A DNA stretch of 16,813 nucleotides, taken from Lentisphaeria bacterium UBA1724 (GTDB taxonomy: Bacteria; Verrucomicrobiota; Lentisphaeria; Oligosphaerales; Oligosphaeraceae). The translations under genes were made by a program, and so were the position numbers. Of this stretch, positions 1 to 7,257 are shown in pieces. The DNA is taken from the NCBI GenBank assembly GCA_002315885.1, contig DCIO01000017.1, forward strand, positions 1-16,813, given 5' to 3'. The first letter of the stretch is position 1; each line of letters opens with the position of its first letter. The notes beneath the pieces are model-generated. The model saw only the letters and a program-made list of their open reading frames with translations. It searched no databases and was not told the origin of the DNA.

Positions 1-10
1 AGTTGTAACA

Positions 11-105
11 CCCCCCTCGACGGCGGGGACGCCGTCGGTACACCCCTCGACGGCGAGGACGCCGTCGGTACACCCCTCGACGGCGGGGACGCCGTCGGTA
101 CACCC
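11..105. repeat. Tandem 30-bp hairpin repeat, three units
   Basis: Three adjoining 30-bp units occupy 11-40, 41-70 and 71-100, with the first 5 bp of a fourth at 101-105. Each unit holds a perfect inverted repeat, arm CGACGGCG and arm CGCCGTCG around a 4-nt loop (18-37, 48-67, 78-97). The middle unit differs in the loop only (AGGA instead of GGGA), so the 8-bp stems are unchanged. The bases before 11 look like a degenerate join, and the array may continue to the left of the window. The last hairpin ends 12 bp before the ATG of the next gene, which has no Shine-Dalgarno site. No spacer sequences are present, so this is not a CRISPR array. Confidence 0.9.
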
Positions 106-109
106 GATT

Positions 110-1552
110 ATGTTGAAGCGCACTGCACTGGAAAAATCCCTCAAGACCCTCGGCATCAAGAAAGGCGGCATCGTGTTATTGCACAGCTCCGTCGTCAGCC
201 TGGGCCCCGTAGAAGGCGACGCACAGGGCGTCATTGACGCCTTCTTGAACGTGCTTGGTCCCACTGGCACCCTGGTAGTCCCCGTCTTCGGACGCCTGGG
301 CATCATCACCGATTTGATGCGTGCCCGCAAGGACGCCGTCATCAGTGACGCACCCGTGGGCACCCTGGCGGCTGTGGGCGGTCGTGCCAAGGAACTGATG
401 GCCGACCACATGAAGGCCGATACCGCACACGGCTACGGCAGCCCCTTCTGGAAGATTGCGGAAGCTGGTGGTCAGATTTGCCTTCTGGGCGTTGACATGG
501 ACCGCAACACCATGCTCCACTCCGTGGAAGCCCTGCTGGAACTGCCCTACCTGACTTCCACCGAGCGCACCGGCGTCGACCAGTATGGCAATACCGTCAC
601 ACGTACCTGGAAATTCTATCCCGGTCCCCACCGGGATTTCATCGGCCTGGACGCAATGCTCCGTCTGGAAGGCATCACCAGAATGGCTCGCATCGGCAAT
701 GCACAAGTCCGCCTCATCGATGCAAAGGCCATGATGGAAGCACTGCTGGAAGTGGGTTCTGACGACCCCGCATTCTGCCTCTGCCTGAATCCCGCCTGCG
801 CAGACTGCGTCAAGCAACGCGCCGCGCTGTACAAGGCGACCTTCGCCAACGAGTCCTTCAAGGTGGCAGCCGCCGCATCTCTCTGCGGTCGATACGTCCC
901 CGAGATGATTGAAAAACTGGACGCCGCGGGCATCTCCCGCATCGAACTGGACTACATCCAGGGCGTCGCCGCCGCCTCTCTCTCCCCCGAAAAACTCAAG
1001 TCCGCGGTAGACGAACTGACCACCGCGGGCATCGAGATCACCGCGTTGCGTTTCAACGCCCTGCCCGATGACCTGGAAAAGAAACTGGATATCTGGAAGA
1101 GCGCCGGCATCACCCGCGTTGTGGCACCACTGGTTGCCGCTTCGGATGAAGTCGAGAAACTTTTCAAGAAAGCGAAGGTCCAATTGGACTACACCAACGT
1201 GGGCATGACCGCAATGCAGGTCCGCGCACGCCTGGCGGAAATCACCAAGGGACGCAAGACTCCCAAGGCATTCGCCTTCAATCCCGTGGAATTCGCCAAG
1301 GCAGGCGAACATCCCTTCCTGCGCTCCTGGGGCGCGGGACGCTTCATCCACACCATCGCACAGCTGGATCTGACTGACGGACTCTGGGACGGCACACCCG
1401 CACGCCTGGCAAAGGGCAACGGCGAAGTCTGGGAACTGGTCTCCATCCTGCGCTGCTCCAACTTCGATGGATACGTCGTCCTGGGCGGCGGTCATCCCTA
1501 CCCCGGCACCCTCAAGGAAGCCGCAGAACAACTCCTCGCCACCCTGGAATAA
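110..1552 (+). CDS. AAC(3)-family acyltransferase-like domain fused to a sugar-isomerase-like TIM barrel
   Basis: The protein has 480 residues in two parts. Residues 1 to about 225 resemble the aminoglycoside 3-N-acetyltransferase (AAC(3)/YokD/FrbF) family: LLHSSVVSLG at 23-32, PVGTLAA near 82, HGYGSPFWK at 107-115, and LLGVDMDRNTMLHSVE at 125-140 with the family's His137 and Glu140. Members bind acetyl-CoA or another acyl-CoA and acylate an amine; the substrate here is unknown. A cysteine cluster follows (Cys223, 225, 230, 233), possibly a metal site. Residues about 245-480 look like a xylose-isomerase-like TIM barrel of the sugar phosphate isomerase/epimerase type, with FNPVEFAKAG, GRFIHTIAQLDLTDGLWDG and a closing SILRCSNFDGYVVLGGG. 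Inference: the two halves act on a shared amino-sugar or similar metabolite. The ATG at 110 is the only start near the array and has no Shine-Dalgarno site. It stands alone, so its neighbours do not explain it. The domain calls are fairly sure; the role is not. Confidence 0.75.
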   Translation: MLKRTALEKSLKTLGIKKGGIVLLHSSVVSLGPVEGDAQGVIDAFLNVLGPTGTLVVPVFGRLGIITDLMRARKDAVISDAPVGTLAAVGGRAKELMADHMKADTAHGYGSPFWKIAEAGGQICLLGVDMDRNTMLHSVEALLELPYLTSTERTGVDQYGNTVTRTWKFYPGPHRDFIGLDAMLRLEGITRMARIGNAQVRLIDAKAMMEALLEVGSDDPAFCLCLNPACADCVKQRAALYKATFANESFKVAAAASLCGRYVPEMIEKLDAAGISRIELDYIQGVAAASLSPEKLKSAVDELTTAGIEITALRFNALPDDLEKKLDIWKSAGITRVVAPLVAASDEVEKLFKKAKVQLDYTNVGMTAMQVRARLAEITKGRKTPKAFAFNPVEFAKAGEHPFLRSWGAGRFIHTIAQLDLTDGLWDGTPARLAKGNGEVWELVSILRCSNFDGYVVLGGGHPYPGTLKEAAEQLLATLE

Positions 1553-1565
1553 TTCATGATGATGG

Positions 1566-1581
1566 ATTCAGAATTCTGAAT
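1566..1581. repeat. 16-bp perfect palindrome after the fusion gene
   Basis: ATTCAGAATTCTGAAT reads the same on both strands. It lies 13 bp after the stop codon and contains GAATTC. A second GAATTC starts 7 bp after the first, the same period as the heptamer array downstream. No T-run follows, so it is not an obvious terminator. It may be an operator-like site or a relic of the heptamer repeat family. Confidence 0.4.
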
Positions 1582-1609
1582 TCAAAATCAATTCTTCATT
1601 AAGCATAAA
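1581..1609 (+). promoter_or_regulatory. Weak sigma70-like promoter candidate for htpG
   Basis: TTCAAA at 1581-1586 and CATAAA at 1604-1609 are 17 bp apart. Each matches four of six bases of the -35 and -10 consensus. It is the best pair I see before htpG, but the match is weak. I saw no CIRCE inverted repeat, so nothing shows HrcA-type heat-shock control. Confidence 0.2.
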
Positions 1610-1618
1610 AAGAGGGGC

Positions 1619-1636
1619 ATGGGGACACCTCCCCAT
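1619..1636. other. Hairpin upstream of the heptamer array
   Basis: Arms ATGGGGA and TCCCCAT pair perfectly across the loop CACC. CTTCATTAAGCAT occurs on both sides (1594-1606 and 1638-1650), so the hairpin sits between two copies of the heptamer motif. No U-tract follows, which argues against a standard intrinsic terminator. In the transcript it would lie in the 5' leader of htpG. Confidence 0.5.
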
Positions 1637-1640
1637 CCTT

Positions 1641-1674
1641 CATTAAGCATTAAGCATTAAGCATTAAGCATTAA
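1641..1674. repeat. Heptanucleotide tandem array (CATTAAG)n
   Basis: Four perfect copies of CATTAAG start at 1641, 1648, 1655 and 1662, followed by a partial copy that runs into AAAAAAATG. The array reaches to within about 5 bp of the htpG start and leaves no room for a Shine-Dalgarno site. Read on the other strand and rotated, the unit is AATGCTT, one base from the AATGCTC unit found upstream of the transporter near 15700. Confidence 0.9.
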
Positions 1675-1678
1675 AAAA

Positions 1679-3628
1679 ATGGCCACTCAGCATGAATTCA
1701 AGACCGAAGTCAAGCAGATGCTCGACCTCGTTATCCACTCACTCTATTCCAACAAGGAGATTTTCCTGCGGGAAATCATCTCCAACGCCTCCGACGCAAT
1801 CGACCGCGCACGTTTCGAGGCCCTGAAGGACACCGCTGTCCTGGAAGACGACCCCACCTGGAAGATCAAGCTCATCGTGGACAAGGATGCCAAGACTCTC
1901 ACTGTCCGCGACAACGGCGTCGGCATGACCGCCGAGGAAGTGGAGAAAAATATCGGCACCGTGGCAAACTCCGGCACCAAGCATTTCCTGGAGAACCTCA
2001 AGGCAAACAAGGACGAACTGCCTCCCGAGCTCATCGGACAGTTCGGCGTGGGTTTCTACTCCGCATTCATGGTGGCTGACGAAGTGACCCTGCTGACCCG
2101 TCGCGCAGGCGACAAGAACGCCGCCACCAAATGGGTCTCCAAAGGCGATGGCTTCTACACCCTGGAAGCAACCACCAAGGAAACCCGCGGCACCGACGTC
2201 ATCATCCACCTGAAGGATGACGAAACAGAGTTCCTGGAAGAGTGGCGCCTACGCAAAATCGTCAAGAAGTACTCCGATTTCGTTGAGCACCCCATCGCCA
2301 TGGATGTGGAGCACTCCGAACCCGTCAAGGATGCGGACGGGAAGGATATCCTGGACGAGAATGGCAAGCCACTTCCTCCCAAGACCACCATCGTGGAGGA
2401 GACCCTGAACTCCCAGAAGGCAATCTGGCTGCGCTCCAAGAACGACATCAAGAAAGAGGAGTATGACGAATTCTACCGCCATCTCTCCCACGACTACCAG
2501 GAGCCCTTCGAGACCATCCACTGGTCCGTGGAAGGACAGGCCGAATTCAAGGCGCTGGTCTATCTGCCACAGAAACCCACTTGGGATATGATGGTCCAGG
2601 ACAACCACCCACACGGCATCCAGCTCTACGTCCACCGCGTCTTCATCACCGACTCCTGCGAGCAGCTCCTGCCCCGATACCTGCGCTTCCTGCGCGGCGT
2701 GGTGGATTCCGCCGACCTGCCCCTGAACGTCTCCCGTGAAATGCTCCAGGAGGCCCGCGCTCTGACCATCATCCGCAAGAACCTGACCAAGAAAGTCCTG
2801 GATACCCTGGCGGACATGCAGAAGAATGCCCCCGAACGCTACGAGACCTTCTACAGCAACTTCGGCGCCGTCCTCAAGGAAGGCCTCCGTGAGGACTTCG
2901 AGAACTCCGAGAAGATCCAGAACCTGATGATGTTCCACAGCACCGCACTGGCGGACGACAAGCGGACTACCTTCGCAGACTACGTCAAGCGCATGCCCGA
3001 AACCCAGAAGGAAATCTACTACCTCACTGCTGAAGGTGTCGCAAACGCCAAGAACTCCCCACAGCTGGAGGCATTCCAGAAAAAGGGCTACGAGGTCCTC
3101 TTCCTGACGGATCCTGTGGACGAATTCGTGATTCCCTCCATCGAGAACTACGATGGCAAGACCCTGCGGGACATCTCCAAGGGCGATGTTGACCTGGATA
3201 CCGAGGACGAGAAGAAAGCCAAGGCCGAAGAGCGCAAAGCCGCGGAAGAGACCAACGCCGACCTGGTGAAGAAGCTCCAGGAGCTTCTGAAGGACAAGGT
3301 CTCCGATGTGAAGCTCTCCAACCGCCTCACAGACAGCGCTTGCTGCCTGGTGGATGCTGAGTGGGCCATGTCCCAGCAGATGCAGCGCATGATGAAGGCA
3401 TTGAAGCAGGAAGTGCCCGATGTGAAGCAGATCCTGGAAATCAACCCCGACCATCCCCTCATCGGAGCATTGCGTGGTGTCCTGGCAAAGGATGCCGACA
3501 GCCCCAAGCTGGCCGACTACGCCAAGATGCTCTTCGATTCCGCGCGCCTCATGGAGAACCAGCCCGTGGATGACCCGCGAGAATTCGCCAAACAGGTGGC
3601 CGCACTCATGGCAGAAAGCCTGAAATAA
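1679..3628 (+). CDS. htpG: Molecular chaperone HtpG (bacterial Hsp90)
   Basis: This is a full-length, 649-residue cytosolic Hsp90 chaperone, which uses ATP to remodel client proteins as a homodimer. The N-terminal GHKL ATPase domain (about 1-230) has REIISNASDAIDR at 31-43 with the catalytic Glu32 and Asn36, the ATP-binding DNGVGM at 78-83, and GQFGVGFYSAF at 110-120 in the lid/glycine-rich loop. The middle domain carries NVSREMLQE with Arg353, the arginine that contacts the ATP phosphate in this family. The C-terminal part (about 520-649) is the dimerisation domain; a charged stretch of Glu, Lys and Asp comes before it near 500-525. The ATG at 1679 follows the heptamer array directly and gives the usual MATQHEFKTEVKQML start. 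Nothing looks broken. A hairpin after the stop separates it from asd, so it may be transcribed alone. Confidence 0.98.
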   Translation: MATQHEFKTEVKQMLDLVIHSLYSNKEIFLREIISNASDAIDRARFEALKDTAVLEDDPTWKIKLIVDKDAKTLTVRDNGVGMTAEEVEKNIGTVANSGTKHFLENLKANKDELPPELIGQFGVGFYSAFMVADEVTLLTRRAGDKNAATKWVSKGDGFYTLEATTKETRGTDVIIHLKDDETEFLEEWRLRKIVKKYSDFVEHPIAMDVEHSEPVKDADGKDILDENGKPLPPKTTIVEETLNSQKAIWLRSKNDIKKEEYDEFYRHLSHDYQEPFETIHWSVEGQAEFKALVYLPQKPTWDMMVQDNHPHGIQLYVHRVFITDSCEQLLPRYLRFLRGVVDSADLPLNVSREMLQEARALTIIRKNLTKKVLDTLADMQKNAPERYETFYSNFGAVLKEGLREDFENSEKIQNLMMFHSTALADDKRTTFADYVKRMPETQKEIYYLTAEGVANAKNSPQLEAFQKKGYEVLFLTDPVDEFVIPSIENYDGKTLRDISKGDVDLDTEDEKKAKAEERKAAEETNADLVKKLQELLKDKVSDVKLSNRLTDSACCLVDAEWAMSQQMQRMMKALKQEVPDVKQILEINPDHPLIGALRGVLAKDADSPKLADYAKMLFDSARLMENQPVDDPREFAKQVAALMAESLK

Positions 3629-3642
3629 TTTTTCATCACAGT

Positions 3643-3664
3643 GCTCCGGACGAAAGTTCGGAGC
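3643..3664 (+). terminator. Stem-loop between htpG and asd, possible terminator
   Basis: GCTCCGGAC pairs with GTTCGGAGC over nine base pairs, one of them a G-U wobble, closed by the stable tetraloop GAAA. It begins 15 bp after the htpG stop. Only TTTCCC follows, so the U-tract is poor. It could be a weak terminator or an RNA-stabilising 3' hairpin. Confidence 0.45.
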
Positions 3665-3696
3665 TTTCCCAAAAACAACAAAAAATAACCCAAAAG

Positions 3697-3701
3697 AAGG
3701 A
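3697..3701 (+). promoter_or_regulatory. Shine-Dalgarno site of asd
   Basis: AAGGA lies 10 nt before the ATG at 3712, in an otherwise A-rich leader. It is one of only two convincing Shine-Dalgarno matches in the window, and it supports this start over later Met codons. Confidence 0.55.
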
Positions 3702-3711
3702 AAAAACAACA

Positions 3712-4713
<1,002 letters not shown>

Positions 4714-4909
4714 TAGGTGCCGCCGAAGCCCCGCCCGGCTCTCCCCAGTGTAGCGGGCGCAAGCCCAGCGAAACGAGGGGCCAGGCGGCGTTAGCCGCCG
4801 AAGCCCCGATTCGGTAGTGGGGAGCGCAAGCTCCCCGTAGGTACCGCCCCTCGTGTAGCGGGCGCAAGCCCAGCGAAACGAGGGGCCAGGCGGCGCAGCC
4901 GCCGAAGCC
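4714..4909. repeat. Block of GC-rich composite hairpin repeats (REP-like)
   Basis: Most of the gap after asd is built from one repeat. Two nearly identical copies (4748-4805 and 4853-4909) run from GTGTAGCGGGCGCAAGCCC to GCCGCCGAAGCC; a truncated tail, GCCGCCGAAGCC, occurs at 4719-4730. The second copy is complete: outer arms CCCCTCGT (4847-4854) and ACGAGGGG (4878-4885) enclose a small GGGC-GCAA-GCCC hairpin, followed by a second hairpin, GGCGGC to GCCGCC. That hairpin's loop is GTTA in one copy and GCA in the other, so the loop varies while the stem is kept. In the first copy the left outer arm is degenerate. Between them lies another hairpin, GGGGAGC-GCAA-GCTCCCC (4819-4836). I see no gene here. 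Confidence 0.88.
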
Positions 4910-4932
4910 ATCCCATCTAATTTTGTTCACTG

Positions 4933-7254
4933 ATGCAGAAGCGAGTCCTACTACTTTTTGTATTCCTGCTTATTGGTTCGGTTCTCTTTTCCCAGGAAGA
5001 GCCCTGGTTCCAGGATGTAAAGCAACCCGTTGCCTGCAGTGAAAATGCGTTGGCGGATTTCACCGCCAAGCTCCGTGCGGGGTTATTGGCGAAGAAGCCC
5101 GCCAAAGAACTCCTGGCATTATCTCCCGTCCAGGACAACGCCCCACGGGTGTTGTTTCTGACCTTGAATGACGGCCTCTTTCCCGGCCGAACCTATTATT
5201 CCGTAGGGAAGACTTTCAATGACGCGCTGGCGATGCTCCTGGCCATTGTCGCCAAGCGGGAGCCCGAATATGCGGAAGCCATTACCGCAGACCTATCCGG
5301 TCAGCTTGCCAAAGCAAAAGAGGAGAAGCGCCTCCTGCCCGCTTACGTCAAAACCAAATTGGACAATCCCAACGCCTGGGATTCCCTGCGTCTGGACATC
5401 GTCCAAGCCACCCTGCCCATCGACTCCTTCGTGGTCAATTCCTCGCGGTTGTTGCTCTCCAGCATGGTGGGCATCGCCTTTGACCGCACTGCGGCATTCG
5501 CCTTTACTCCCGAACAACTGACGGGGCGTTACCTCATGACTCCCGAGCGCCAGATTTCCGTCACACGTGTCGGAAATTTGATTGCCGAGGCCAATCTCTG
5601 GAATGCCATGGGCCTTTGGCAGCAGATGGGCAGCTCCAGCCAGCCCTTCAAGGTCACACTCTTCGAAACCGACAGCTACTATGCCGACGCCAACGGCGTC
5701 CGGAAACTCTTCCGCGCGCATCCCGTCAAGCAACTCCAGCAACCCAGCGCTTCCGCCGTCATTGACCTGGCAAAGCGCTGCACGACGCTTTTGGATGCCA
5801 AGAAAGGCATCCTCCTGTCCCCCTTCCCCGAGTGGTTCGAATGCCGTTCCACGGAAAAGACCAGCCTCTTCGACCAGGCATCCCTGGCCATGGCACTGCT
5901 GGATGCACGGGAACTGGCAAAGGATGACAAGACCAAAGACGACCTCCTCGCCAGTGCAATCCTGGCCACAAAGCCCCTTCTGAAATCCATCAAGCACCTG
6001 GATGCGGGAGAAAAATCCGAAAATGGCGAATTGGTCCAGAAAAACCGCAAACCCGCCAATCAGCGGGCATTCGCCATGCTGGTGGAAGAGGAAAACAACC
6101 CCTACGCCAGCGAAATCGAAATCCCCGCACGGGTCAGCGAATTGCGTGCGGATGCCCTGGCCTATCTACTCTTCCGGCGACTGGGGAAGATTTGCCCTCA
6201 AGACAACAAGACCGCCCAGGAATGCCGTGAGGAACTCCAGCAACTCTATCGGCATATCGCCACGCAGATCTCCGACATGGGAACCTGCATTCCCGCGGTC
6301 ATCTACCCAACCCGAGCCATGAAGACTACCCTGGTGGGGGATGACCTGATTTCTGCCCACGACGACCTGGAGACCGCCGCATTGGCAGGCATGGCCCTGG
6401 AAGCACATCTGGAAGACTATTCCGCAGCCGGAAATGACCAACTCCGAAAGGCACTCGCACAACTGCGTGACGCATTGGGGGAACGTCTGCTTGGTACCCT
6501 GGAAGAAGGACCCTATTCCGTCTTCCTGGTGGAATATCTCGCCAAAGACGCCACGGAGAAAAATCCCCAGCGTCTGGCACAACTAGCGCGCTTGGCCTTG
6601 GCGGCTGTGGAAAACCTGGAATTGTCTTCCGCCATTCCAGACATGTTCGGCTGTGATTCGGACATCCCCAGCATGACCTACGCCGCTCAGCGCCTGGAAG
6701 TGGTTGCCACCGCCGCCATGATCCTGGCCAACGCTGGCAAGGCCGAAGATGCGCAGGGGCTCCTGCAGGAGGCCTGGCCGCTGTGGGTTTTCCAGCAACA
6801 GGCCGCCATTGGTCCAGAAGCCGCCTCCGTCCTGCCACAGCCCGCAAAATATTTGGGCTTCCAGCGAGACAACCTGGCGGACTACGGCTTCACCCTGGAT
6901 GGACAGACCACCCAGATGCGTTCCCAGCAAAAGCTGCTCCAGGCCCTGGAGACCCTGAAGATCAATGCCTTCAATCCCACTGACGACCAGAAAAACGCCT
7001 GGGAGAATGGCTGGAAAATCATCGACCAGCATCCCATTTGCCTGGCTCCCGAACTGGTGCTGAAGGGCTTTGCCACCGAAGAAAATGGCCGCGCCATCGG
7101 CAACGCAAAGACGGAAGAGGGAGAAATCCGATACCAGATCTCCGGCTCGAACCTCGGGGTCAAACTCAATCCTGACGGTGGCAAGAACCACGTGGAAACC
7201 AAGGTCATCGACCGAAACAAACCTGCCAAGAAAGGCAAGAAGAAGAAGAAATAA
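4933..7254 (+). CDS. Secreted protein of unknown function, lysine-rich C-terminus
   Basis: I do not recognise this 773-residue protein. It starts with a clear signal peptide (MQKR, then a hydrophobic run to about residue 19, with likely cleavage near Ser20-Gln21), so the mature protein is exported. Residues 70-115, with PRVLFLTLNDG and a following helix, and 139-195 look like an alpha/beta domain; the TLNDG stretch is faintly like AMMECR1 proteins, too weak to assign. From about 310 to 690 it is Ala/Leu-rich and helical, perhaps an alpha-alpha barrel or solenoid, with RADALAYLLFRRLG near 405 and RLEVVATAAMILANAG near 590. Cysteines are scattered. The last 14 residues are strongly basic (PAKKGKKKKK). 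Glycosidase-like folds are possible, but I see no catalytic motif. The start has no Shine-Dalgarno site. Only 3 bp separate its stop from the CoaBC homologue, so the two are probably co-transcribed. Confidence 0.85.
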   Translation: MQKRVLLLFVFLLIGSVLFSQEEPWFQDVKQPVACSENALADFTAKLRAGLLAKKPAKELLALSPVQDNAPRVLFLTLNDGLFPGRTYYSVGKTFNDALAMLLAIVAKREPEYAEAITADLSGQLAKAKEEKRLLPAYVKTKLDNPNAWDSLRLDIVQATLPIDSFVVNSSRLLLSSMVGIAFDRTAAFAFTPEQLTGRYLMTPERQISVTRVGNLIAEANLWNAMGLWQQMGSSSQPFKVTLFETDSYYADANGVRKLFRAHPVKQLQQPSASAVIDLAKRCTTLLDAKKGILLSPFPEWFECRSTEKTSLFDQASLAMALLDARELAKDDKTKDDLLASAILATKPLLKSIKHLDAGEKSENGELVQKNRKPANQRAFAMLVEEENNPYASEIEIPARVSELRADALAYLLFRRLGKICPQDNKTAQECREELQQLYRHIATQISDMGTCIPAVIYPTRAMKTTLVGDDLISAHDDLETAALAGMALEAHLEDYSAAGNDQLRKALAQLRDALGERLLGTLEEGPYSVFLVEYLAKDATEKNPQRLAQLARLALAAVENLELSSAIPDMFGCDSDIPSMTYAAQRLEVVATAAMILANAGKAEDAQGLLQEAWPLWVFQQQAAIGPEAASVLPQPAKYLGFQRDNLADYGFTLDGQTTQMRSQQKLLQALETLKINAFNPTDDQKNAWENGWKIIDQHPICLAPELVLKGFATEENGRAIGNAKTEEGEIRYQISGSNLGVKLNPDGGKNHVETKVIDRNKPAKKGKKKKK

Positions 7255-7257
7255 CCC

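Noticed and set aside
11..105. Possible CRISPR array
   Set aside because: The 30-bp units adjoin each other with no unique spacers, and no cas gene is in the window.
176..1531. Long open frame on the - strand opposite the fusion gene
   Set aside because: It is an out-of-frame shadow produced by the C-ended codon bias of the real gene. Its product is low-complexity (Gly, His, Asp, Cys) with no motif. Similar - strand frames at 2249-3718, 3517-4911, 8122-10038 and 11452-13176 were rejected for the same reason; each opposes a well-identified gene.
110..1552. Aminoglycoside resistance gene
   Set aside because: The AAC(3)-like half alone does not show drug modification. The fused TIM barrel and the lack of a mobile context point to metabolism.
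1619..1636. Intrinsic terminator for the fusion gene
   Set aside because: The 7-bp stem is sound, but no T-run follows and it lies inside the heptamer repeat region, so I list it only as a hairpin.
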